Below the pieces are notes generated by a model. It did not search any database, had not been told where the DNA came from, and saw only the letters and a program-made list of their open reading frames with translations. Of a stretch of DNA of 42,553 bases, positions 16,851 through 25,845 are shown piece after piece. This DNA is from Bacteriovoracaceae bacterium UBA4097 (GTDB lineage: Bacteria > Bdellovibrionota > Bacteriovoracia > Bacteriovoracales > Bacteriovoracaceae): the NCBI GenBank assembly GCA_002381765.1, contig DFXX01000032.1, positions 134,713 through 177,265 on the forward strand, in the 5' to 3' direction. Made by a program: the position numbers and the translations under genes. Numbering within the stretch: position 1 is the stretch's first letter; each line of letters starts with the position of its first letter.

Positions 16851-17912
16851 TTACTTTCTTAGGATTAACCTAGGGGAATTATTAGCAGGTTTATCAAAGG
16901 TGCATCTTACGCAAATAAGCTGGCCTGTGCCTTCGTTGACAAATTGAATAGGTGAAACAGTACTATTTTTGATAACGAGCCCATTGAAAGTGAAATTTTT
17001 ATTACCCTCAAAGGATATTCCATAATCGATATCACTTAGCTTTAGATTTTGTGCCTCAAGAGAAATCGGATCTCTCATGATGATGGCGTGCTGAGATCCT
17101 CTGAGTTCTAGATCATTTACTACCAAGTGAGCGTTTACTACTGACACACCATCATTAGCATTGTTTTGCAAAAAGACTTTTTCCAAGGTTAGTTTTTTAC
17201 CTGCTGAAACCGAGAAGGCTTCCGAGGTTCCATAATGAATGATCTTTAAGTTTTGAAACTTTAAGTTAGATGTCCCCACTCTAAAAGTGTCGTTAAACTC
17301 CAGGATACTTTCTCGGCCTTCTCCTCTGATGGTACTATCCGGAATCCTCATCTCTCCTTGTTGTACCTTGTAGTAGCCTTTCTGGAGAAAAATACTACCG
17401 CCAGGAAGTAACTGTCGGAGCGCCTCGCGCAGAAGTAAGGTCTCACCTTCGCCAGTTTCACTCACCTTAATTTCTTTGGGAGTACTAGCTCCACCTACCA
17501 TTAAGCTTCCTTGAGAAGTAGCACTGCCTGAAGAAGACAAAGAAGACTCTTTTAGATTTTTATTTGCGGCCAATGCAGTTCTGACTTGATTGCGATCTTG
17601 TCCGTTGAAGGCCTTCTCAGCATTCTGATTGATCTGTTGGTCATTTTTTTCTGGATTTTTATTTTGAGAGTAGTCTGAATCTTGTCTAACAGGAGCAATG
17701 TCATTTTTAGAATTCTCAAGACTTTCTTCTTCATCAATAAAGGCCTGTCCAACGGGTTGAGAAGTGGATTGAGAACGAGAAAATTCTTTTTTGCTCTCGC
17801 CTTTTTTACCAGCAAAGTCAAAGGAAGGATTATAATTTGGTAAAACCGACCAGCTAATAACTGCGATCAGGATAAAGAGAATCATCCAAAACTTAAAATT
17901 AGGTTTCTTCAT
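16851..17912 (-). CDS. Membrane-anchored parallel beta-helix protein
   Basis: A 353-residue protein. A single N-terminal hydrophobic segment (about 8-26; FWMILFILIAVISWSVLP) serves as signal anchor. Residues 27-160 are low-complexity, rich in Ser, Asn, Gln and Lys and probably disordered. Residues about 165-345 show repeated short strands (STIRGEGRESILEF, LKFQNLKIIHYG, LTLEKVFLQNN, LVVNDLELRGS) typical of pectate-lyase-like right-handed beta-helices. No catalytic residues are identifiable. The ATG at 17912 lacks a clear ribosome site; a GTG at 17957 in the same frame is the alternative. Confidence 0.7.
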   Translation of the reverse strand: MKKPNFKFWMILFILIAVISWSVLPNYNPSFDFAGKKGESKKEFSRSQSTSQPVGQAFIDEEESLENSKNDIAPVRQDSDYSQNKNPEKNDQQINQNAEKAFNGQDRNQVRTALAANKNLKESSLSSSGSATSQGSLMVGGASTPKEIKVSETGEGETLLLREALRQLLPGGSIFLQKGYYKVQQGEMRIPDSTIRGEGRESILEFNDTFRVGTSNLKFQNLKIIHYGTSEAFSVSAGKKLTLEKVFLQNNANDGVSVVNAHLVVNDLELRGSQHAIIMRDPISLEAQNLKLSDIDYGISFEGNKNFTFNGLVIKNSTVSPIQFVNEGTGQLICVRCTFDKPANNSPRLILRK

Positions 17913-18056
17913 TAGGAAAAGGTTATAATACTTTTTAAATAAATGGAAATGACTCACTCAACGCGGCTATTCAGCATATATTTAGGTTACTGCATGACAC
18001 GCATCTCAGATTCAATCTCATTTACTGGATAAGGACATAAGTCTATAGTTTGAATC

Positions 18057-19181
18057 ATGAAAAAATACTTCTCTGGCATCATTCTCACTTTTTCATTCCT
18101 TCTGCTCATCAGTTATTCCTATGCGTGGGCAAGGCTGACTAGAGATTTAACCACGTCTCTACTTCTGGCAATTCCTTTCATTCTGGTATGGCTGATTCCT
18201 GTACGTTTTTGGTCTACCGACAGAAGTACCATTAAGACCTTCGATCACATCTTACAAATCTTGGGTTACACTTGTATGGGACTTGTTAACTTTTTAATAA
18301 TCTCTCTCCTCTTAACCGACCTCATTCTTCTGATCTCTCAGAATTATTTTATCGAGACTTACTTTGCTTTAATTGTTTTTTCTCTAACTTCTCTCGCCTT
18401 CTTCATGGGTCTCATTAGAGGTCATTTTGGTCCTGCCATAAAAGAGGTTGAAGTTCGTTACCCTCAATTACCTATAGAGTTAATTGGTCTTAGGATAGTT
18501 CAGATAAGTGATCTTCATATTGGGCCGACGCTTAAAAAAAACTATGTGGAAAAAGTCGTTACCAAGACTCTGCAACAAAAGCCAGATCTCATCGTTCTGA
18601 CTGGGGATATCGTAGATGGGAAAATTATCGATATTGGTGAAGACGCTGCACCTTTGGAGAAACTTGCCTCTACCGGTAGGGCCTATTTTGCCATGGGTAA
18701 TCATGATTACTATTCAGGGGCAACTCCCTGGATCGAATACTTCGAAAAAATGGGAATGAAAGTACTCTTGAATGCTCATGATCTCATCAACTATAAAGAG
18801 TCACCTTTCATGCTTGCAGCTGTGACAGATCCGGCAGCATCCTTGGCAGGACATCCTAGTCCAGATGCTAAAGAGGCTATTAAGAATCACTACCAAGGAA
18901 AGAAGGGGAATGCCGTGTTCAAGATTCTCCTTGCTCATAATCCAAAACTCGCTCAACAAGGAGCCGAGGCTGGCTTCGATCTTATGTTGTCTGGCCACAC
19001 CCATGCGGGCCAGTTTTTCCCATGGACTCTCGTTGTAAAAAATGTTCACAAGCCTCATTACTGGGGTCTATCTCAGGAAAAAGCAATGAAGGTCTATGTG
19101 AGTGCAGGAACAGGAACCTGGGGTCCACCCATTCGACTAGGAACGAAAACCGAACTAACAGTTATCACACTAAGTAGGTAA
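18057..19181 (+). CDS. Membrane-anchored metallophosphoesterase (YkuE/LpxG-like)
   Basis: A 374-residue protein. The first 130 residues hold about four hydrophobic helices; a calcineurin-like phosphoesterase domain follows (about 140-374) with all metal motifs: QISDLHIG, LTGDIVDG, AMGNHDYYSG, LLAHNP and SGHTHAGQ. It should hydrolyse a phosphomonoester, phosphodiester or pyrophosphate at the cytoplasmic or periplasmic membrane face. Relatives include the phosphodiesterase YaeI/YkuE and chlamydial LpxG (UDP-diacylglucosamine hydrolase); sequence alone does not choose between them. It is followed 3 bp later by a LOV gene, so the two are almost surely co-transcribed. Confidence 0.88.
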   Translation: MKKYFSGIILTFSFLLLISYSYAWARLTRDLTTSLLLAIPFILVWLIPVRFWSTDRSTIKTFDHILQILGYTCMGLVNFLIISLLLTDLILLISQNYFIETYFALIVFSLTSLAFFMGLIRGHFGPAIKEVEVRYPQLPIELIGLRIVQISDLHIGPTLKKNYVEKVVTKTLQQKPDLIVLTGDIVDGKIIDIGEDAAPLEKLASTGRAYFAMGNHDYYSGATPWIEYFEKMGMKVLLNAHDLINYKESPFMLAAVTDPAASLAGHPSPDAKEAIKNHYQGKKGNAVFKILLAHNPKLAQQGAEAGFDLMLSGHTHAGQFFPWTLVVKNVHKPHYWGLSQEKAMKVYVSAGTGTWGPPIRLGTKTELTVITLSR

Positions 19182-19184
19182 ACG

Positions 19185-19730
19185 ATGTTACTTTCAAATT
19201 TTATTTTCGCATATGGAGACATTTTCGAATATCCGATTTCTTTTGCGAATGTGAATATGAGCGATCAGCCACTCATCTATGTTAACGAGGGATTTCAAAA
19301 GCTCACTGGTTACAATAAAGATGAAGTTGTTGGTAGGAATTGTCGTTTCCTTCAGGGGATAGAAACCGACAAAGGTGCAACGAATTTTATCAAAAAATCT
19401 ATTTCCAGATACATGCCAGTCTGTCAGGATATTTTAAACTATAGAAAAGATGGCCTCCCCTTCTTCAATCGTTTAGTACTTATCCCTTTCAAAGAACTTA
19501 AAACACAGTACTATCTGGGTTTTCAGTATGAAATTCAGGCGAGTATGGCCAAGAAGCAGCATGACATAAAACCATCTCTTCTAAGAGAGAGGTTTCAAGA
19601 TCCTTTCTCAGATATTGTGAAAGATACCTATGTCGCCAACCAATTTGGAGAGGACATAAGTTTACCCGTTCTAAAAAAAAAATTTCTAACAAGTGTTGAT
19701 AAAATCGAGAGTTTCATTCTGGATCTTTGA
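19185..19730 (+). CDS. Short LOV blue-light photoreceptor protein
   Basis: A 181-residue protein with one LOV-type PAS domain (about 10-118). The photoactive Cys is C53 in GRNCRFLQG, and the flavin-contacting residues Q57, N85, N95 and Q114 occur at exactly the spacings of Bacillus YtvA (C62, Q66, N94, N104, Q123). It should bind FMN and form a cysteinyl adduct in blue light. The C-terminal 60 residues are helical with no known effector domain, as in short LOV proteins that signal by dimer rearrangement or partner binding. The upstream phosphoesterase gene, 3 bp away, is the obvious candidate partner. Confidence 0.92.
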   Translation: MLLSNFIFAYGDIFEYPISFANVNMSDQPLIYVNEGFQKLTGYNKDEVVGRNCRFLQGIETDKGATNFIKKSISRYMPVCQDILNYRKDGLPFFNRLVLIPFKELKTQYYLGFQYEIQASMAKKQHDIKPSLLRERFQDPFSDIVKDTYVANQFGEDISLPVLKKKFLTSVDKIESFILDL

Positions 19731-19731
19731 A

Positions 19732-19762
19732 ATGGGAGGAAACATTAAGTTGTCCCTCCCAT
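19732..19762. terminator. Hairpin between convergent LOV and dabB genes
   Basis: An 8-bp perfect stem (ATGGGAGG / CCTCCCAT, 15-nt loop) sits 1 bp after the LOV stop and 5 bp before the dabB stop. No T run follows on either strand, so it is only a possible bidirectional terminator. Confidence 0.4.
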
Positions 19763-19767
19763 GTAAA

Positions 19768-21561
19768 TCAAGGTGTATTAAGAGTGGGCCTTCCCATAAA
19801 TAAACGACTATAAATCTTTACACAGAGAAGACCGTTAATGAGTAAACATACTGTTATGAAACCAGTTATCAAGGGAGAATGGTGAAGAAGGTTCTCAAGC
19901 AGCATGTCTTCACCAATAAATGCCGTACTAATAGGCATACCAGCAAGTATCATGAAACAGACCATAAAAATATTGGCCTTAAGAGTATGAGCAGTTCCTA
20001 GAGCATGGTAAATACGCAAATCACATTTTCTAAAAATCCAACTGATGATGATCGCAGCTAATAAAAACGGAGTAATCGGGATCATATAAGCTTCGATAAG
20101 AGCAAGATCATGTGGCCCCAAGAGGTAGACAGTAATCATACATCCTACCAATCCCAGAGATAAATCTCTCATGGCCAAGAAGGGACTATGATGAACCCAA
20201 ATCGATCTGAGCGAAAAGAAAAATGAACCGACTGAAAAGATCAATGCGGAATGATAATAGTCGAAAAAAAGGCTTATCAGAGGAAGAGTTAGCATGATCA
20301 CTGGAATAGCAGAATGACTAACTAAAATCTTTAATTTTCTTTGCATTAACTGCCATGGCAAAAAGCCAAACCCTCTCCATGATATATCCATAAAGAATTC
20401 AGAAGCTCCCAGCACATATAAGGTATCTCGCCATCTCACAGGCAAGGCATCCAACCAGTTTTTCCGGTTTTGTATTTTCTGAAATATGGATTTATTACTT
20501 AGACTAGTGGAACTTGCTACCACAGAAGGAGATACCAGTAGCTGGAAGCAGCGATAAAGAGCATGGCAAACTAAATGAAGAAGAACTATCTTATTGAGTC
20601 CAAAAGAAAGCTCTATAAACATTATGCCAATTTGAGAAGTACTAGCATAAGCTATTTGCCCCTTAATATTGGTTTGAATGCGACCCTGTATCGAAGATAA
20701 GAATAAAGTAGTAAGCCCTATAAGTCCTATTGAAATAGTTACAAAAAGATTATGGGACCAAAGGGGCTGCGTTCTTAGGAGAAGGAAGACACCCGCATGA
20801 ATCGAAAGAGCTCCGTAAAAAATAGCACTTGAAGGAGTGGGTCCTTCCATTGCGCGAGCAGGCCAATTGTAGAATGGGAACTGGGCAGACTTACCAAGCG
20901 AAGCAAAAACAATACACATATATAACACTGTCAATGAAGTCTGATGAGTAGAAGAAAAGGCTTCAGAAGGAATCGATGCTAATGAACCAAAGCGAGTCGC
21001 CTCATGCCAAAGAACATGACCTAATACCGCACCTATTAAAATACCGAGATCGCAGATTCTATAGAGATTATAAATTCTCCAGGCATTATTAACCGAACGT
21101 GAATGTGAGCGATAAAAAGCAATAAGAAGAAAAGAGCTAAAACCAACTACTTCCCATCCAGCAAAAAAAAGATCCATGTTTCCTGCAAGAGAGAGAATAT
21201 CCATACCAAAAATAAAAAAAAGAATAGTACTAAAATACCGTTGATAACCTTTCTCCAAGTGCAAATACCCATGTGAGAACTTTGCTACCAGTAGACCTAA
21301 TACATGAGTAAGTCCTAACATTGCCAGAGTATTGTGATCAATCCAGGCCAGAATCGGAAAAGCATGTCCAGAGAGAGATATTTGGGCCAGTAAGATTTCC
21401 GTAGGTAAAGGCAAATATAAAAGAAAAACACTCGCGATTGCAGGAAACAAAATACTTATAATAGTAACTCTAGTAATAAATCTTTCCGAAAACCTATATG
21501 GACACGCCAGCATCAAAGAAGTTACAAGCGGAAATAGATAGGCCAGAAATAACTCTTTCAT
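19768..21561 (-). CDS. dabB: DabB, proton-channel-like subunit of DAB inorganic carbon pump
   Basis: A 597-residue membrane protein of the NADH dehydrogenase subunit 5/Mrp antiporter family, with about 14 hydrophobic helices and conserved segments such as FAGWEVVGFSSFLLI, GKSAQFPFYNWPARAMEGPTP and the HAGVFLL stretch. It lacks other Complex I genes nearby and directly follows dabA, so it is DabB rather than NuoL. Its ATG overlaps the dabA stop by 4 bp (ATGA), with GGGAG before it; an earlier in-frame start at 21576 would lie inside dabA and is less likely. Family knowledge: the DabA-DabB complex accumulates bicarbonate using the cation gradient. Confidence 0.92.
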   Translation of the reverse strand: MKELFLAYLFPLVTSLMLACPYRFSERFITRVTIISILFPAIASVFLLYLPLPTEILLAQISLSGHAFPILAWIDHNTLAMLGLTHVLGLLVAKFSHGYLHLEKGYQRYFSTILFFIFGMDILSLAGNMDLFFAGWEVVGFSSFLLIAFYRSHSRSVNNAWRIYNLYRICDLGILIGAVLGHVLWHEATRFGSLASIPSEAFSSTHQTSLTVLYMCIVFASLGKSAQFPFYNWPARAMEGPTPSSAIFYGALSIHAGVFLLLRTQPLWSHNLFVTISIGLIGLTTLFLSSIQGRIQTNIKGQIAYASTSQIGIMFIELSFGLNKIVLLHLVCHALYRCFQLLVSPSVVASSTSLSNKSIFQKIQNRKNWLDALPVRWRDTLYVLGASEFFMDISWRGFGFLPWQLMQRKLKILVSHSAIPVIMLTLPLISLFFDYYHSALIFSVGSFFFSLRSIWVHHSPFLAMRDLSLGLVGCMITVYLLGPHDLALIEAYMIPITPFLLAAIIISWIFRKCDLRIYHALGTAHTLKANIFMVCFMILAGMPISTAFIGEDMLLENLLHHSPLITGFITVCLLINGLLCVKIYSRLFMGRPTLNTP

Positions 21562-23945
21562 ACGTAGTTCTCCCATTTTCCTTCTTTGAAGATATGGATT
21601 CTCTTTGTGTCATTGTCATAGCAAGCGTAGTGAATCCAATTATTGTAGACAATTTGCTTAACTAGAGGATTTCCTTGGATTGCCATCAGTGCAACTTCTG
21701 GACTTTGTTCTACCAGGACAAAAAGTCTCAAAGCTCTGTGCTGATCAATCATCTGAAAAGGAAGCCCAAAGAGGAGATCACTTTCAGTCCCATGACTAAC
21801 TCCAAAGTTACCAACGATGTTCTGAGGCAATTTAGAACCTGCGCCAAAACGAAGGTTGTCTACTCTTGAGAAATAGTAATCAAGATTAATACCGGAACAA
21901 ACTGGAATCAATGCTCCCAAAGTAGTCGCGAGAAGTTTTCCATCAGCATCTATTTTGGGATCATAGGATTGAAAAAACGAAGGGTGATTGGGAACTATAC
22001 CCTTGGTATTTTCTCTTAAACCTACGATCGCATAAGCAACATTGGTATGACCCATTTCGGGTCTTGTTTCATACAGCGAGCGTGATCTTCTTAGAACCTC
22101 TTTTTGAGCAATTTTACTAATTGGCTGATAGGTTACTAGCTTAAAAGACTTAGTACGCTCTCTAGCATTCTTATAAAGGGCAAGGGAGAGATATCTCTTG
22201 AAATCATTGAATCTTTTTAGATGCTCCGTTGGAACTTTTCGATACTCATAGAGTTCAACAGTATCTCTGGTAGTATCATGAAAGCCCGCAATAAAATGGG
22301 TAGAATCAGGAATGACAAGATTATGCTTCTCTTTAATAATTTTTCGAACTTCAGGACTATTTGCCATAGCAACAAAGGCACGAGAATTAACCGATCCATT
22401 CCTTCCAGAGCATGCACCACACCCGTAGGTAGCAAAGTAAGGATTATTCTCACTTTGAGAGCCATGACCAATGATAAAGATCAAAGGAGCAAAATGATGA
22501 ATAAAGCCAATTAAGAGCAATTGTTGATAGATAACACTGGCCATCTCTTCATGCGTGTAACCCAGAGGAACTCCCATTTCACTTAGATCTTGGGAAGGAT
22601 CTTTTAGGAGTTGAATTTCAGTCTCCGGCTCAACTTCTTTAACATTCTCCAACGATTCAAAGGCCAGTGGAAAAAAAAGATTCCGAGTAAGCTTTAAAGT
22701 GGAGGATACACCACTTAGATGAGAAAAAAACCAATCATGCAAAAGATTTCCGGTTGGTTGGACCTCATCAAAGGGAACTTTCTTTGACTTTTTCTTTCGG
22801 GACTTCTTTTCAACATATACATCTTTTAAAAATACTTTCGCTGGAACAGGTGCTGGACAATGCTTCTTGGCAAAAGCATCTTCCGGATGTTGATAAAAGC
22901 ATTCAATACCGAAATGACCTGCAGTTCCAAAAGTTTCAATCTTGCTTGAGATATTTTCTAAATGACGTCTTAAAGGACTTTCTCGATCGTCCATGCAAAA
23001 GAGGGCCTGAAAGCCAATGTCTTTACGAGTATAACCCCCTATCTGTTTCACAGCATTTAATAGTTTTTGATAGGTGGCCTCTTCTAAAGACTCTTGCAGA
23101 GTTTTGAAAATGAAAAATGTTTCATCATCAAAAGTGGGTGTCTCTTCAACCAATCGTCCAGAAAAAGAAGGAAAAGTTTCATCCACTTTTTCTTTCTCAA
23201 TCCACGCCCTTTCTAAAACAAGTTTTACAGCGAGAAAATCAATTAGGCTAATCTGTCTTTTAAAAGGTAAGAGCTGAGGGGACTGTTGAATATTGTAGAT
23301 AAGTCCGGCCCACCCTCTTAAAGTCATTATGGATTCTCGAGCATAGTTTTGATGATAATTGATGTTGGGACAAAGATATGCTAGATGATTGTGAATAGCG
23401 TCTTCAGGTGAAGCTGGGAAATTATCATCAAAACTTCTCTTTTTGAAAGGATCAGGCTTGATATGACTGGAAGTAAGTAAATTCCGTACACAATGATAGA
23501 AGCTTTCTGATTCTGCTCCAGGCATCTGCCATTGTCCGATGCCTTGGTCAAGATACATTGATAGCCATTTAATCAACATCCCATCAGAGAGCTCCATCAC
23601 ATTGATTCCTAGATGCTCATTCCAGATATCATGGAGCTTACCAAAGCGAGAATCATGATGAACAAACTGATACTGCCCTTCTAGTATAAAGCGTAAACTT
23701 TCCTCTGAGCCAAGTTTTTCCTTAAGAAGGTTCAGCGGGATATCACCTTCTTTTATTCTTTCTCGGTAATATTCAAGACTCGAGAATGGATTAGCTTCTA
23801 ACTTCTGACTCACCTCTTTCAAGGCTTCCCAGAATGGAAGATGTTGGTAAGGAAGCAGGAGATTAAGATGAATAAACTCTTTAATAGGTCTGATTATAGG
23901 AAGATCCATGGCTATTTCATTAAGAAACTTTACATCTACTACCAT
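21558..23945 (-). CDS. dabA: DabA, carbonic-anhydrase-like subunit of DAB inorganic carbon pump (DUF2309)
   Basis: A 795-residue cytoplasmic membrane-associated protein. The zinc-site residues known from Halothiobacillus DabA (C351, D353, H524, C539) appear as C317 and D319 in LFCMDDRES, and H494 and C509 in IIGHGSQSENNP...YGCGACSGRNG, with identical C-to-D (2) and H-to-C (15) spacing. It should hydrate CO2 vectorially, coupled to DabB. AGGAG precedes the ATG. It lies 10 bp after sulP. The same family feeds autotrophs and also heterotrophs that need bicarbonate for anaplerotic carboxylation at low CO2; no RuBisCO is in the window. Confidence 0.95.
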   Translation of the reverse strand: MVVDVKFLNEIAMDLPIIRPIKEFIHLNLLLPYQHLPFWEALKEVSQKLEANPFSSLEYYRERIKEGDIPLNLLKEKLGSEESLRFILEGQYQFVHHDSRFGKLHDIWNEHLGINVMELSDGMLIKWLSMYLDQGIGQWQMPGAESESFYHCVRNLLTSSHIKPDPFKKRSFDDNFPASPEDAIHNHLAYLCPNINYHQNYARESIMTLRGWAGLIYNIQQSPQLLPFKRQISLIDFLAVKLVLERAWIEKEKVDETFPSFSGRLVEETPTFDDETFFIFKTLQESLEEATYQKLLNAVKQIGGYTRKDIGFQALFCMDDRESPLRRHLENISSKIETFGTAGHFGIECFYQHPEDAFAKKHCPAPVPAKVFLKDVYVEKKSRKKKSKKVPFDEVQPTGNLLHDWFFSHLSGVSSTLKLTRNLFFPLAFESLENVKEVEPETEIQLLKDPSQDLSEMGVPLGYTHEEMASVIYQQLLLIGFIHHFAPLIFIIGHGSQSENNPYFATYGCGACSGRNGSVNSRAFVAMANSPEVRKIIKEKHNLVIPDSTHFIAGFHDTTRDTVELYEYRKVPTEHLKRFNDFKRYLSLALYKNARERTKSFKLVTYQPISKIAQKEVLRRSRSLYETRPEMGHTNVAYAIVGLRENTKGIVPNHPSFFQSYDPKIDADGKLLATTLGALIPVCSGINLDYYFSRVDNLRFGAGSKLPQNIVGNFGVSHGTESDLLFGLPFQMIDQHRALRLFVLVEQSPEVALMAIQGNPLVKQIVYNNWIHYACYDNDTKRIHIFKEGKWENYV

Positions 23946-23955
23946 AAAGATTCTC

Positions 23956-25365
23956 CTATTTGAAAATTACCATCAGATTATTCTTTTTGGCCTCTTCATG
24001 GTAATCCATAATCATTTCTCTCACATCAACATGAACACGAACCAGCTCCATACCATGGATATGAATTGTTTTCTTCTGAGAAGAGTTTTGAAGCTGCTTC
24101 ACGATTAGGGGTTTATGAAGGAAAGAAACATTTTTAGTAAACTTAAAGTGAACATCGTCATTATCATTAATGACTTCATAACAAGTTAAGGATGGTTTTC
24201 TTAATTCGAAAAGAATAGCTACAATCAGTCCCGCAAATATTCCTTTCAAAAGATCAGTTGCGAGAATCGATCCAATCGTGAAACAGAATACAAAAAGTTG
24301 ATCCCACCCTCTCTTGGCCATCTCCAGAAAAAAAGTCGGCTTAGTAAGCTTGTATCCAACGAGAAGAAGAACTGATGCCAATGTTGCGAGGGGAATAAGA
24401 TTAAGAAGCCCAGGTATAAATAGCACACAGAGTAAGAGCCAGCAGCCGTGAAAAACGGCAGAGTACTTAGTTTTTGCTCCTGCGGCCACATTGGCAGATG
24501 TGCGGACAATTACAGCAGTAAGGGGCAGACCTCCTAAAAGTCCCGCAAGAGAATTACCCAATCCTTGCGCCACTAGTTCTTTATTCTTATCCGTTTTGCG
24601 TTTCAAAGGATCAATTTTATCAGCGGCATCAATACATAAAAGAGTCTCAAGAGAAGCAACAACAGCTATAGTTAGACCAATTTTTAGAACATCAATTGTA
24701 AAACCAGAAAAAGAAGGAAACCGAACATCTTGAAAAATAGCTGCAGGCAGTTTTACCAGAAAAGCTGAATCAATCAGATGGAATACTTCATTAAGGACGA
24801 CAGAAAAAATTACCGCAACTAAGGGCCCAGGAACTAGTTTGAAAAAGCTTACTCCTCGTGAAGCAAACTTCTCCCAAAGTAACATAATCGAAATCGATAT
24901 CACCGATATAAGGGTGATTCCCCATTGTATGTGGGAAGGGGAATAATCCCCTTTGCTAAGCCCCAAGGCGTTGGGAAATTGGTTAATAATAAGTATGAGT
25001 CCAATTGCGGCAAGCATTCCCTTAATGACCGCTGTTGGAAAGTAGTCCCCAATCGCCCCTCCCTTCATAAGCCCAAAGAGAATTTGAATTATACCGGCCA
25101 TAATTATCGCCAACCCAAACTTCTCAAAACCGCCTAATTGAGTAATTCCACTGGCCACGATTACTGTTAAGCCCGCTGCAGGACCTGAGACACTTATATG
25201 TGAATTGCTAAAAAGTCCCACTACTGTTCCACCAATAATTCCGGCGATGAGACCAGAAGCAAGGGGCGCACCAGAAGCCAGGGCAATTCCCAAACATAGA
25301 GGAAGAGCAACAAGAAAGACTACTACAGATGATTTAATATCATATTGAAAATTAGGTTTTGTCAT
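23956..25365 (-). CDS. SulP-family anion (probable bicarbonate) transporter
   Basis: A 469-residue membrane protein with SulP signatures: VALPLCLGIALASGAPLASGL, the SGPAAGLTVIV anion-site region, ASLETLLCIDAADKIDP and GLLGGLPLTAVIVRTSANV. About 12-14 helices. After the membrane part only about 70 residues remain, a reduced STAS-like tail. The ATG at 25365 has GGAG before it; an earlier start in frame has none. As the gene is 10 bp upstream of dabA, bicarbonate is the most likely substrate, although sulfate is the textbook substrate of the family. Confidence 0.9.
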   Translation of the reverse strand: MTKPNFQYDIKSSVVVFLVALPLCLGIALASGAPLASGLIAGIIGGTVVGLFSNSHISVSGPAAGLTVIVASGITQLGGFEKFGLAIIMAGIIQILFGLMKGGAIGDYFPTAVIKGMLAAIGLILIINQFPNALGLSKGDYSPSHIQWGITLISVISISIMLLWEKFASRGVSFFKLVPGPLVAVIFSVVLNEVFHLIDSAFLVKLPAAIFQDVRFPSFSGFTIDVLKIGLTIAVVASLETLLCIDAADKIDPLKRKTDKNKELVAQGLGNSLAGLLGGLPLTAVIVRTSANVAAGAKTKYSAVFHGCWLLLCVLFIPGLLNLIPLATLASVLLLVGYKLTKPTFFLEMAKRGWDQLFVFCFTIGSILATDLLKGIFAGLIVAILFELRKPSLTCYEVINDNDDVHFKFTKNVSFLHKPLIVKQLQNSSQKKTIHIHGMELVRVHVDVREMIMDYHEEAKKNNLMVIFK

Positions 25366-25425
25366 ACACACTCCGGTGCCTAAAGGCACAAACCACATGT
25401 CTAAATTAAAGCGATAATCTTGGAA

Positions 25426-25770
25426 TTAAAGTAAGGCAGGCGGAGGAATGTCAGACAAAAGAAAGGGAATAGATTTAATAAATGCTTGAAGATCAAAAGA
25501 AAGAACAAGAGCTAACCAGGCAATACTTATTTTTAGAGGAAAACCTTCAGAGAAGTAACCAACACTATAATGAGTTTCAGCTTCTTCAAACTCAACTGAA
25601 TGAACTGTTTCAAGTTCTTGAAATGAGCTCTCCATCGAGTCGCTCATTATTTGTTTTTTTGCTAAACTAGGAAGAGAAAAATGAAATAAGAAACAAAATA
25701 CGGCGACTAAAGATACTAGGTACTTTAGATCTATTGCTTTAACGACACTTTTTCGCCATTGCTGAAACAT
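25426..25770 (-). CDS. Small exported or membrane protein upstream of sulP-dabAB
   Basis: A 114-residue protein. Residues 15-37 form a hydrophobic signal (LVSLVAVFCFLFHFSLPSLA), followed by an acidic stretch (SSFQELETVHSVEFEEAETH) and a second hydrophobic segment (about 78-100). No family is recognised. It lies 60 bp upstream of the SulP gene on the same strand, so it may belong to the carbon-uptake operon. The start codon has only a weak ribosome site. Confidence 0.6.
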   Translation of the reverse strand: MFQQWRKSVVKAIDLKYLVSLVAVFCFLFHFSLPSLAKKQIMSDSMESSFQELETVHSVEFEEAETHYSVGYFSEGFPLKISIAWLALVLSFDLQAFIKSIPFLLSDIPPPALL

Positions 25771-25845
25771 GGAAATTCCATTTTTTTATATGCTGAATTA
25801 TCACATAATTCTTTATGCAAACCAAGTCCAAAAAATACGAGTTTC

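Noticed and set aside
19768..21561. NuoL (Complex I subunit) assignment
   Set aside because: No other nuo genes are nearby and the ATGA overlap with dabA fits DabB.
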